Source: Halopiger xanaduensis SH-6
Lineage (GTDB): Archaea > Halobacteriota > Halobacteria > Halobacteriales > Natrialbaceae
Assembly (NCBI RefSeq): GCF_000217715.1
Contig: NC_015666.1
Span: 2,058,270-2,122,269 of the forward strand
DNA length: 64,000 nt
Direction: 5' to 3'
The translations under genes and the position numbers were made by a program. Shown one piece after another: positions 51,239-59,406 of the stretch. How positions within the stretch are numbered: the first letter of the stretch is position 1; each line of letters begins with the position of its first letter. Under the pieces are notes generated by a model, which saw only the letters and a list, made by a program, of their open reading frames with translations, was not told where the DNA came from and did no database searches.

Positions 51239-52552
51239 ATGATGAACGGATTCGTCCTCGGCGGCGTCAGTTCCGGCGTCGGGAAGACGGTCGCGACGCT
51301 GTCGATCGTGCAGGCGCTCGAGGACGCCGGCTACGCGGTCCAGCCCGCCAAGGCGGGCCCGGACTTCATCGATCCGAGCCACCACGAAGCGATCGCGGGA
51401 CGGCCCTCCCGCACGCTGGACCTGTGGCTCGAGGGTGAGGACGGTCTCCGCCGGAACTACCGCCGCGGCGAAGGCGATATCTGCGTCGTCGAGGGCGTCA
51501 TGGGGCTGTATGACGGCGACGGCTCGAGCACGGCGATGGTCGCCGAGGCGCTCGATCTCCCAGTGGTTCTCGTGGTCGACGCCAAGGCGGGAATGGAAAG
51601 CGTCGCGGCGACGGCGCTGGGATTCGAGAAGTACGCCGCGACGATCGGGCGGGACATCGACGTCGCCGGCGTCGTCGCCCAGCGAGCCCACGGCGGCCGC
51701 CACGAGCAGGGCATCCGGGACGCCCTGCCCGACGACCTCGAGTACTTCGGCCGGATCCCGCCGAACGACGACCTCGAGATTCCGGATCGACACTTGGGCC
51801 TCGAGATGGGCGACGAGGCGGCGCTGCCGAGAGAGGCGCTTCGGGAGGCCGCTGAGTCGCTCGAGGCCGAGCGGCTGGCCGCGGTTGCGAGGGAACCACC
51901 CGCCCCGGAGCGGTCGGCTGAAGGGAAAGCAAAACCGGTCGACGCCACCGTCGCCGTCGCCAGCGACGCCGCCTTCTGCTTCCGGTATCCGGCCACGATC
52001 GAGCGGTTTCGCGAGCGCGCCGAGGTGGCGACGTTCTCGCCACTGGCGGGCGACCCCGTCCCCGACTGCGACGGCGTCTACCTCCCCGGCGGCTACCCCG
52101 AACTCCACGCCGACGCCCTTGAGTCGACCGACACGCTCTCGGAACTCGGGGAGCTGGCGAGCGAGGGACTGCCCGTCTTGGGGGAGTGCGGCGGGCTGAT
52201 GGCGATGAGCCGGTCGCTGACGACCGCTGAGGGAGAGCGCCACGAGATGGGCGGTATCCTGCCCGCCGACGTCGAGATGCACGACCGCTACCAAGCGCTC
52301 GATCACGTCGAACTCGAGGCCCTCGACGGGACGCTCACCGCAGCGGCCGGCGAGACGATTCGGGGCCACGAGTTCCACTACTCGAGCGCCGACGTCGACG
52401 GCGACGCGCGCTTCGCCTTCGAGACCGTCCGCGGGGACGGTATCGACGGCGAGCACGATGGCCTTACGGAGTACGAGTCGCTCGGGACGTACGTCCACGT
52501 CCACCCCGAGAGCGGCGCGTTCGATCGGTTCCTCGAGCGCCTCGACGGCTGA
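51239..52552 (+). CDS. cbiA: Cobyrinate a,c-diamide synthase
   Basis: 437 residues. N-terminal ATP-dependent synthetase half: GVSSGVGKTVATLSIVQALE (P-loop), AGPDFIDPSHHEAIAGRPSR, EGVMGLYDGDGSSTAMVAEA. C-terminal class I glutamine amidotransferase half with the nucleophile Cys in VLGECGGLMAMSRSL and His in RGHEFHYSSADVDGDA. It amidates the a and c side chains of cobyrinate with glutamine. The start may be ATG 51239 or 51242 (MMNG/MNG). Separate transcription unit inside the cobalamin region. Confidence 0.93.
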   Translation: MMNGFVLGGVSSGVGKTVATLSIVQALEDAGYAVQPAKAGPDFIDPSHHEAIAGRPSRTLDLWLEGEDGLRRNYRRGEGDICVVEGVMGLYDGDGSSTAMVAEALDLPVVLVVDAKAGMESVAATALGFEKYAATIGRDIDVAGVVAQRAHGGRHEQGIRDALPDDLEYFGRIPPNDDLEIPDRHLGLEMGDEAALPREALREAAESLEAERLAAVAREPPAPERSAEGKAKPVDATVAVASDAAFCFRYPATIERFRERAEVATFSPLAGDPVPDCDGVYLPGGYPELHADALESTDTLSELGELASEGLPVLGECGGLMAMSRSLTTAEGERHEMGGILPADVEMHDRYQALDHVELEALDGTLTAAAGETIRGHEFHYSSADVDGDARFAFETVRGDGIDGEHDGLTEYESLGTYVHVHPESGAFDRFLERLDG

Positions 52553-52632
52553 TCGGTGACGAACGGCGCGACGGCGCGCAACGATTCGTCGCCGAATAAG
52601 CAACCGTAGTTGCGCTACACCAAACAAAATTG

Positions 52633-52638
52633 TTTTAG
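52633..52638 (+). promoter_or_regulatory. TATA-like element of the cbiT-cbiL-cbiF operon
   Basis: TTTTAG in the context TGTTTTAGGCCC, 25-30 bp before ATG 52663; the same TTTTAG(G)CCC context occurs before top6B. Confidence 0.4.
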
Positions 52639-52662
52639 GCCCGGCCGCTGATTCCACGCGTG

Positions 52663-53244
52663 ATGCCACCCATCGCGCTGCCCTACGACGCGAAGGCCGG
52701 CCCGACCAAATCGGAGGTCCGGGCCGTCGTCCGCTCGAAGCTCGCTCTCGAGCCGGACGACCACTTCGCGGAGGTCGGCTCCTGTACCGGAGCCGTCACG
52801 ATCGAAGCCGCACAGCGGGCCGGGCGGGTGACCGCCCTCGAGCGAAAGGCCGAACGCCTCGAGACGACCGAGAAGAACCTCGCCGCGAACGAGGAGTCGA
52901 TCCGGGCCGATGTCGAGTTACGCAACGCCGAAGCGCCGGAGGGGCTACCCGCCGACGCCGACGCGCTCTTTCTGGGCGGCAGCCGCAACTTCGAGGCCGT
53001 CCTCGACCACGCCGTCGAGACCGGCGTCGACCGCATCGTGATGAACGTCTCGCGGCTCGAGGTCGCCGGGAAGGCGACGGAAGCGTTCCGCGAGCGCGAT
53101 ATTCTCGAGGAGGTCGTCCAGTTCCAGGTGAGCCACGGCTACGAGCTCGCGGGCGCGACAAGCTTCAACTCGGACAACCCGGTCTACATGCTGGTCGGGA
53201 GCGCGACGCCCGATTCGGATTCGGACGGCGAGGTGAGCCGATGA
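52663..53244 (+). CDS. cbiT: Cobalt-precorrin-6B C15-methyltransferase (decarboxylating)
   Basis: 193 residues. Rossmann methyltransferase: EVGSCTGAVTIEAAQRAGRV is the SAM loop, followed by ALERKAERLETTEKNLAANE and ADALFLGGSRNFEAVLDHAV. CbiT methylates C15 and decarboxylates the acetate. ATG 52663 is chosen over the adjacent GTG 52660, giving MPPIALPYDAKAGPTKSEVR. The stop overlaps cbiL by four bases. Confidence 0.92.
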   Translation: MPPIALPYDAKAGPTKSEVRAVVRSKLALEPDDHFAEVGSCTGAVTIEAAQRAGRVTALERKAERLETTEKNLAANEESIRADVELRNAEAPEGLPADADALFLGGSRNFEAVLDHAVETGVDRIVMNVSRLEVAGKATEAFRERDILEEVVQFQVSHGYELAGATSFNSDNPVYMLVGSATPDSDSDGEVSR

Positions 53245-54104
53245 CCCTCTACGGCGTCGGCCTCGGTCCCGGCGAAGCCGACCTCGTCACCGTCCGCGGG
53301 AAGACGGTCCTCGAGACCGCCGACGTGGTCTACTCGCCGGGTCGCCTGTCGCGCTCGGTCGCCCTCGAGCACGTCGACGAGGACAAGATCGGCGACCTCG
53401 ATTTCCCGATGACGAAAGACGAGGACAAACTGCGGCGGGCCTGGAAGGCAGCCGCCGCGGAGGTCGCCCCCGAAGCGAAAGACGGCGACGTCGCCTTCGT
53501 CACGCTCGGCGATCCGAACGTCTACTCGACGTTCGGCCACCTGCGCCGGACGATCGACGCCTTCCACCCCGACGTGGACCTCGAGATCGTCCCCGGCGTC
53601 AGCGCCGTCACGGCCTTCGCGACCGCGATGGGAATCGAGATCGAGGCCGGTGCGGGCCTCGCGCTGCGGGAGGCCGCCTCCGGTGCGAGTCCGACGGGCC
53701 CCGATCGGATGATCCTGTTCAAGGTCACCGACGCGCCCGCGACCCACGAGGGGCTCGTCGACGCCGGCTACGACGTGACCTACGGCCGCCGGCTGTTCAT
53801 GGAGCAGGGCGAGACGATCGTCACCGACGACCCCGCCGAGATCGACGAGCGAGACTACTACACGCTCGCCTACGCCGAGAAGGGCGACCTCGAGGTCGAG
53901 CCGGCGACGGCGGCCTTCGGGACAGACGACGAGTCCGGGTCGGACGACGCGACGACCGATAGCGAGCCGATCGCGGACGGTGGGCGCGAATTAACTACCG
54001 AGGAACTCGCCGCCCTCGAGCGGGCCGAGGGGTACGAGAACGGCGATTACGGGCTCGAACTCGAGGACCGCCGCGAGCGGCGCCGGCGCGGAGGGGACCG
54101 ATGA
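53241..54104 (+). CDS. cbiL: Precorrin-2 / cobalt-factor-II C20-methyltransferase
   Basis: 287 residues, tetrapyrrole methylase. GVGLGPGEADLVTVRGKTVL, VFVTLGDPNVYSTFGHLRR, VPGVSAVTAFATAMGIEIEA and RMILFKVTDAPATHEGLVDA are the CobI/CbiL segments. The C-terminal 60 residues are acidic and low in complexity. First committed methylation at C20. Overlaps cbiT and cbiF (ATGA junctions). Confidence 0.92.
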   Translation: MTLYGVGLGPGEADLVTVRGKTVLETADVVYSPGRLSRSVALEHVDEDKIGDLDFPMTKDEDKLRRAWKAAAAEVAPEAKDGDVAFVTLGDPNVYSTFGHLRRTIDAFHPDVDLEIVPGVSAVTAFATAMGIEIEAGAGLALREAASGASPTGPDRMILFKVTDAPATHEGLVDAGYDVTYGRRLFMEQGETIVTDDPAEIDERDYYTLAYAEKGDLEVEPATAAFGTDDESGSDDATTDSEPIADGGRELTTEELAALERAEGYENGDYGLELEDRRERRRRGGDR

Positions 54105-55096
54105 GCGACGATGCGTCGGATCCGGGCACGGACCCGACTTCGAACTCGGACGCGAACGATCCGCAGACGGCGATCGACTCCCAGTCTGACCGTCGTCGCG
54201 AGCAACTCGACGACCGCGTCTTCGAGCACAGCGCCGGCGACGAGCAGGAAGGCATCCCCTTCGTCGGCGCCGGCCCCGGCAACCCGCGCCTGCTGACCGT
54301 CGCCGGGAAGGAACTGCTCGAGGAGGCCGACCTCGTGGTCCACGCGGGCTCGCTGGTCAACAGCGAACTCCTAGACGAGTACTGCAGCCACGCCGACCTC
54401 GTGAACTCGGTGGGCAAGGATCTCGAGGAACTGATCCCGCTGATGCGGGACGCCTACGAGGAGGGCCGGAACGTCGTCCGCCTGCACAGCGGCGATCCGG
54501 CGATCTACGGGGCCGCCTTGGAGCAGATGGACGCGCTGGAACACGAGGGCGTCCCCACGTACTTCGTCCCCGGCGTCACCTCGGCGTTCGCCGCCAGCGC
54601 AACGTTGCGGACGCAACTGACGCTCAACGAGGTCTCGAACCACGTCGCCTTCACGCGGCCGCAGGGGAAGACCTTAGAGCCCGAGGAAGACCACATCTCC
54701 GAGTTCGTCGAGATGGGCGACGTGACGACCTGCATCTACCTCGGGACCCACGCCGTCCGGGACACGATGGACCGGCTACTCGAGGACGGCGCGGACCCGG
54801 AGACGCCGGTCGCCGTGATCTACCACGCCTCCTGGCCGGACGAGGACGTGCTCGTCGGCTCGATCGCCGACATCGCGGAGAAGGTCGAGGAGGCCGGCTA
54901 CCGCGCCTCCGCGCTGGTCGTCATCGGCGACGCCGTGACGGGCGCGGGCTACGAGCGCTCGTACCTCTACGGCGACTGGGCGAATCGCGGGTCGAGTTCG
55001 GGTTCGGGCGCGGACTCGAGCGAGTCCGAGTCCGGATCCGGATCCGGATCCGGGCCCGACGAGTCGACGGACGACAGCGAAGCGTCGTCGGACTGA
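54101..55096 (+). CDS. cbiF: Precorrin-4 / cobalt-precorrin-4 C11-methyltransferase
   Basis: 331 residues. FVGAGPGNPRLLTVAGKELL, VVHAGSLVNSELLDEYCSHA, VRLHSGDPAIYGAALEQMDA, VPGVTSAFAASATLRTQLTL and PVAVIYHASWPDEDVLVGSI define CobM/CbiF. The last 35 residues are a Gly/Ser/Asp tail encoded partly by a GGATCC repeat. It is the last gene of cbiTLF; no cbiG or cbiH follows. Confidence 0.93.
   Translation: MSDDASDPGTDPTSNSDANDPQTAIDSQSDRRREQLDDRVFEHSAGDEQEGIPFVGAGPGNPRLLTVAGKELLEEADLVVHAGSLVNSELLDEYCSHADLVNSVGKDLEELIPLMRDAYEEGRNVVRLHSGDPAIYGAALEQMDALEHEGVPTYFVPGVTSAFAASATLRTQLTLNEVSNHVAFTRPQGKTLEPEEDHISEFVEMGDVTTCIYLGTHAVRDTMDRLLEDGADPETPVAVIYHASWPDEDVLVGSIADIAEKVEEAGYRASALVVIGDAVTGAGYERSYLYGDWANRGSSSGSGADSSESESGSGSGSGPDESTDDSEASSD
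55034..55051. repeat. GGATCC tandem repeat in the cbiF tail
   Basis: Three contiguous copies of the six-base unit GGATCC encode a Ser/Gly run near the C-terminus of CbiF. Confidence 0.5.
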
Positions 55097-55171
55097 GCGG
55101 CTGGCCGATCTCTTCTTGCGGCTCGTGCGTCGAAGCGGGAGTTCATAAGGGATGGCGCGGCCAGAGCGGGT

Positions 55172-56473
55172 ATGATCGCCATCGCTGGCTCGAAAGGCGG
55201 CTGTGGCAAGTCCACGGTCACGCTGGGCCTCTCGACCGCGTTCGCCAGGGGAGAGCCTCTGACCCCGGCGATCGCGATCGACGCCGACCGGCAGCTACCG
55301 AACCTGCACGTCATGACCGATCGGGACCGGGAGCCGACGCTCGCCGCCCTCGAGCGGGGAGTGACGCTGAAAGAGATCGCACAGGAGCATCCGTGCGAAT
55401 CGACGGTCGGGATCGTTTCCGCACCGAAACCGTCGGATGCCTTCGAGTTCGACTCCCTCGCCGATCACGCCGATCTCGAGGGGACGCAGGTGTTGCTCGA
55501 CTGCCCCGCCGGCGCCGGCCCGGACCTCGTCGAGCCGCTCCGGAGCGCCGACGGCGTGATCGTCGTCGCCGGCGATTCCGAACGAAGCCTCGAGGCCGCG
55601 GAGACGACGATCGACGTGGCGCGGCGACTCGGCGTGCCGGTCTACGGCGCCGTCCTGAACCGGCGATCAGCGGTGCCGGACCGCGCGGCCGAGTGGCGCG
55701 GCGTGCCGATACTGGGTTGCGTTCCCGACCGCCCGTCGCCGCTGGCGAACGACGAGGTCGCGGCGGCGTTCGACGACATCGTCGAGCGGCTGCGCGCACA
55801 GTCCCCGCGCGAGCGGGCGCCGCCGACGACCGGCGGCGATCGGATTCCCGTCGGCGCAGACGCCCTCGACCGGCACCTCGAGGGCGGTCTCCCCGCGGGC
55901 TCGGTCGTCGCGCTCGTCGCCGATCCCGCGAGTCAGGCCGAGCGGCTGCTCTACCGGGCGACCGAACTCCGCGGCACGCTGTACCTCTCGACGGCGCAGT
56001 CGCGGGAAACGGTGCGGCGCGCGATCGAGACGACCGCGGCCGACGCCGGCGAACCGACGATTCGACGCGTCGCGGGCGACGACGCCCTCGAGGAGGCGAC
56101 CGCGCTGGTCGAGAACCTCCCGGACGCGGCCACGCTGATCGTGGATCCGGTCAACGAACTCGAGCGACGGGAACGATCGGCGTACGTCTCGTTTCTCGAT
56201 ACGCTGTCCGAGCGGCTGGCCGAAACGGGCGGCCTCGCGATCCTCCACTGTCTGGACCTCGACGACCCCGCCAATCGGGCGGCGACGCTGCGGGCCGCCG
56301 ACGCCGTGTTCGAACTCGAGACGGTCGGCTCCGGCCTCGAGAGCGACGTCGGCCACGCCGTCTCGGTGACCAAGTATCGCCCGGACGCCGACGCGATCGG
56401 TACGGTTCCGATCGATTTCGGCGCCGTGAACGCGGGCGCGGGGCCGATCGAGTCCCCGTCGAATGCCGACTGA
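55172..56473 (+). CDS. MinD/ParA-type ATPase fused to a P-loop-less RecA/KaiC-like domain
   Basis: 433 residues. Domain 1 (1-210): deviant Walker A SKGGCGKSTVTLG with signature Lys8 and Lys13, VLLDCPAGAGPDLVEPLRSA (Walker B/switch) and VYGAVLNRRS. Domain 2 (about 221-420) resembles a RAD55/KaiC core: LDRHLEGGLPAGSVVALVAD, TLIVDPVNELERRE (Walker B-like), AILHCLDLDDPANRA. At the P-loop place it has ADPASQAE (250-257), without the GKT/S, so domain 2 probably cannot hydrolyse ATP. MIAIAGSKGG at the start makes ATG 55172 certain. First gene of a five-gene operon with TrkA-C membrane proteins and a second MinD. Confidence 0.88.
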   Translation: MIAIAGSKGGCGKSTVTLGLSTAFARGEPLTPAIAIDADRQLPNLHVMTDRDREPTLAALERGVTLKEIAQEHPCESTVGIVSAPKPSDAFEFDSLADHADLEGTQVLLDCPAGAGPDLVEPLRSADGVIVVAGDSERSLEAAETTIDVARRLGVPVYGAVLNRRSAVPDRAAEWRGVPILGCVPDRPSPLANDEVAAAFDDIVERLRAQSPRERAPPTTGGDRIPVGADALDRHLEGGLPAGSVVALVADPASQAERLLYRATELRGTLYLSTAQSRETVRRAIETTAADAGEPTIRRVAGDDALEEATALVENLPDAATLIVDPVNELERRERSAYVSFLDTLSERLAETGGLAILHCLDLDDPANRAATLRAADAVFELETVGSGLESDVGHAVSVTKYRPDADAIGTVPIDFGAVNAGAGPIESPSNAD

Positions 56474-56492
56474 GGTGAGACGAGGTGAGCCA

Positions 56493-57764
56493 ATGATCGA
56501 TCTGCCGTACGAGTCGCTGCTCGGCATCGCGTACGGGTTGCTGTTCGGCTTCGGTCCGGCGCTGCTCGCCGGGTTCACAGCGATCGCCGTCGGAATCGGA
56601 ACCGATCGTTCCCTCCCCCTCGCTGCCGGGCTCGCCACGGTTCCGATCGCGGTCGGAACGGGCGTCGTCGTCAGACTCTTCGACCCGAGCGCCGGCCTCG
56701 AGCACGGCCCTCGTGTCGCGATGGCGGCGACCATCGCAGGTGCCCTCGGCATCGTCGTGGTCGCCCAGGGGGATCGGATCGCGACCGAACTCCCGCGAGA
56801 CCGGGCGGTGCCGATCGTGCGCGGGACCGCGCTGTCGGCGGACGCGATCGACGCCGTCGACGCGGTGGGACAGGTAACGATCCGATCCGCGGGCGCAATC
56901 CGCGAGTTCGACGGCTATCCGGAACTGTCCCCGGCACTGCGGACGGCCCTCGAAGAGGGCGCCTGGCGCTTCCCCGCGGATCTGCAACTGTCGGAACTCG
57001 AGCGACGGCTCGAACAACGGCTCCGAGCGACGCACGAACTGTCGAAGATCGACGTCGCGATCGACGGGCGCGGCCGCGCGACGATCGCCGCCGCGCCGCC
57101 GACGAAGAGCGTCGCGACGTCGCTCTCGGATGGCGCGCGGGCCGTCACCGTCTCCGGATTGCTTCCGACCGGCATCGAATCAGGTGATCGTGTTGCGATC
57201 GGTGTCGTCTCTGGCGGCAGTGACGGTGACGGGTCCGCCGTCACCGCGACTCTCGAGGGCGACGTCCTCGCGGTTTGTCGTTCGGAGTCGGCCGAGGACG
57301 GTGCGTCGAACGCCCGTTCCTCGTCTCGGTCGACCGCCTCCCGCGCTGCGGACGCCGGGTTCGAGGGCGGTCCGGGACGGCTCACGGTGCGTGTCGCGGC
57401 GAGCGACGCCGGCCGATTACTCGGCGCCGACCGCTATCGGATCGCCGTCCTCCCGAGCGGCGACGCGCCCGCGTTCGAGGCCGCGGCGCTTCTCGAGGAC
57501 GCCGGGCGGCCGATCACCACACTCGAGGGACGCGAGGTGCTCGAGGGCGAGGACCGCGCTGTCGATGCTGGCGAGGTACTCGGCGTTCACAGCGGGGACG
57601 AGTGGGAGTTCGTCGATGAGTACGGAGACGAGAACCGGGACGTTACCGTCGACACTGCCGATGACAACGGAGCGAGTGACGCCGATACCGATAAGATGAC
57701 TGCAGCTACGCCGACCCGCGCATTCGTCGCTACGTCTCGAGAACGCGAGGTGACCGACGGATGA
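56493..57764 (+). CDS. Membrane protein with TrkA-C-like C-terminal domains, paralogue 1
   Basis: 423 residues from ATG 56493 with a GAGGTGAG ribosome binding site at 56483-56490. Three helices (about 7-30, 35-56, 66-84) are followed by a cytoplasmic region: a segment with DGYPELSPALRTALEEGAWR and SELERRLEQRLRATHELSKI (about 145-190), and a C-terminal part with GIESGDRVAIGVV and LLGADRYRIAVLPSGD, reminiscent of RCK_C/TrkA-C ligand-binding folds. An acidic tail ends it. Same layout as the next gene, so they are paralogues. The role is unknown; TrkA-C domains bind nucleotides or ions in transport regulation. Confidence 0.7.
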   Translation: MIDLPYESLLGIAYGLLFGFGPALLAGFTAIAVGIGTDRSLPLAAGLATVPIAVGTGVVVRLFDPSAGLEHGPRVAMAATIAGALGIVVVAQGDRIATELPRDRAVPIVRGTALSADAIDAVDAVGQVTIRSAGAIREFDGYPELSPALRTALEEGAWRFPADLQLSELERRLEQRLRATHELSKIDVAIDGRGRATIAAAPPTKSVATSLSDGARAVTVSGLLPTGIESGDRVAIGVVSGGSDGDGSAVTATLEGDVLAVCRSESAEDGASNARSSSRSTASRAADAGFEGGPGRLTVRVAASDAGRLLGADRYRIAVLPSGDAPAFEAAALLEDAGRPITTLEGREVLEGEDRAVDAGEVLGVHSGDEWEFVDEYGDENRDVTVDTADDNGASDADTDKMTAATPTRAFVATSREREVTDG

Positions 57765-58999
57765 TCGACGCCGCGGTCTACGCCGAGTTGCTGCGGCAGG
57801 CGTCGGTCGGCAGTACGGGACTGGGGCTGCTGTCGGCCGTCGTCGCCGGCCTCGTCGCGGCGGGTTACCGGCGGGTGACGACTCGAGCGCCGCCCGCCGG
57901 CGTCGCGGTCGGCATCGGGCTGTCTGCGGCGGCCGGCTACCTCTCGTACACCGTCTTCGCTTCGGGCGCACTGTTCGAGGGGATTCCCCTCGAGCATCGT
58001 GCGAGCGCGGGCTATCTGCTCGCGACGTTCGCGGTCGCCGGCGTGGCCGGCACGGCCGGCGGGCGATTCGGCGATCGAATCGCTCGACAGGTGTTGGATA
58101 TCGACCGAATCGACGCGAACGGCGAACCCGCGTCGATCGTTCGCGCCGCTCGGCTCGCCGTCGCCCTCGAGTTGCCCGGGACGATCGACGATGCGGACGG
58201 CTACCGGCCGGTCGATTCCTCGGTACGCCGGGCACTCGCCGGGACGGTAATCGAAGTCCCACACGACTCGTCGATCTCCGAGCGACGCGACCGGATCGAG
58301 CGCCACCTCGAGCGCGACTACGATCTCGATTATGCGACCGTGACCATGGCTGCTGACGGGAGCGTCGAACGGGTTCGCGTCGGCCGGCGGGAGCCTGGGC
58401 TTGGATCGTTGCTGCCGCCATCGACCGTCGCCGTCGCGATCCGGACGGATCCACTGCCGGACGCGAGCGTCGGCGATCCGGTCGAAATCTGGACGTCGGA
58501 GTCGCGAGAACGAGGACGAACGACGGACGACGAACGCGAGCGAGAACGGCGACGTGATCAGGATCAGGCGCAAGAACGACTCGTCGCGACGGGAACGCTT
58601 CGGGCCTCGACCGGGTCCGTCGCCACCGTTCTCGTCGACGCCGGTCGCGCTCGCGACCTCGCGGCCGACGAACGGTACCGGCTCGTCGCACATCCCGACG
58701 AGACGACCGACGGCTACGAGTTCGCCGCGGCGGTTCGCCGGGCCGACGAGACGGTCACGACGCTGACCGTCGAACCCGGCGGCTCGCTCGTCGGCGAGTT
58801 CGTCGGCTGGCTCCCCGGCCGCGTGCTCGTGCTCGAGCGCGACGGCGACCGGCAGCCGCTGCCTCCGGATCGGCGGACGCTCGAGGCGGGGGACGAATGC
58901 TGGCTGCTAGCGTCGCCGGCCGAGTTGGCTGCGCTCGAGGCCGAGACGGGCGATACTGCGACGAGTGTGGAATCGGAAACGGGTGAGAGAGCGTGGTAA
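57761..58999 (+). CDS. Membrane protein with TrkA-C-like C-terminal domains, paralogue 2
   Basis: 412 residues, starting inside the stop of paralogue 1 (ATGA overlap). Helices at about 18-38, 43-64 and 80-98 precede a cytoplasmic region that aligns by eye with paralogue 1: ADGYRPVDSSVRRALAGTVI and SERRDRIERHLERDYDLDYA, then GDPVEIWTSE and a C-terminal TVEPGGSLVGEFVGWLPGRV. The latter resembles TrkA-C folds. The last 10 codons overlap the next gene by seven bases. Confidence 0.7.
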   Translation: MIDAAVYAELLRQASVGSTGLGLLSAVVAGLVAAGYRRVTTRAPPAGVAVGIGLSAAAGYLSYTVFASGALFEGIPLEHRASAGYLLATFAVAGVAGTAGGRFGDRIARQVLDIDRIDANGEPASIVRAARLAVALELPGTIDDADGYRPVDSSVRRALAGTVIEVPHDSSISERRDRIERHLERDYDLDYATVTMAADGSVERVRVGRREPGLGSLLPPSTVAVAIRTDPLPDASVGDPVEIWTSESRERGRTTDDERERERRRDQDQAQERLVATGTLRASTGSVATVLVDAGRARDLAADERYRLVAHPDETTDGYEFAAAVRRADETVTTLTVEPGGSLVGEFVGWLPGRVLVLERDGDRQPLPPDRRTLEAGDECWLLASPAELAALEAETGDTATSVESETGERAW

Positions 59000-59406
59000 C
59001 GATCGACGCGACCTGCGAGCGGACGAACGGCGTCACGCGCGTCCGAATCGTCGTCGCGAACACGCGCGCGACGCCCCAGCGCGTTCGCCTCCGCTGCCGT
59101 CTCGAGGGCCCACTCTGGATCCCGCGGCGCGACGGCATCGCCGATCCTCGGTGGGACGGCGATTGCTGGACCGAGACGATCCGACCGGACCGTCGCCGCG
59201 GGATCGGTGTTGCGAGTCCGGCACCGCCGACGGAGCCGCTCGTCGAGGTCGTCTCGAGCGAACGCTGTGAATCCGACACGATCGGCCGCTCGGACGACGT
59301 CGCGCTCGCCGAACTCGACGACTGGCAGCCGACGCGCGAGGTGCTCGGTCTCGAGCGCGAGCGCGAGCGGGCGTACGACGGGGACGAGCCTGACCCCGAG
59401 CCATGA
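58993..59406 (+). CDS. Small protein of unknown function in the MinD/TrkA-C operon
   Basis: 137 residues from GTG 58993, overlapping the previous gene by seven bases. An immunoglobulin-like beta pattern, ANTRATPQRVRLRCRLEGPL followed by WIPRRDGIADPRWDGDCWTE, precedes an acidic helical end with REVLGLERERERAYDGDE. Alternating hydrophobic strands suggest a beta-sandwich adaptor. No known family was recognised, and the stop overlaps the second MinD by four bases. Confidence 0.65.
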   Translation: MVTIDATCERTNGVTRVRIVVANTRATPQRVRLRCRLEGPLWIPRRDGIADPRWDGDCWTETIRPDRRRGIGVASPAPPTEPLVEVVSSERCESDTIGRSDDVALAELDDWQPTREVLGLERERERAYDGDEPDPEP

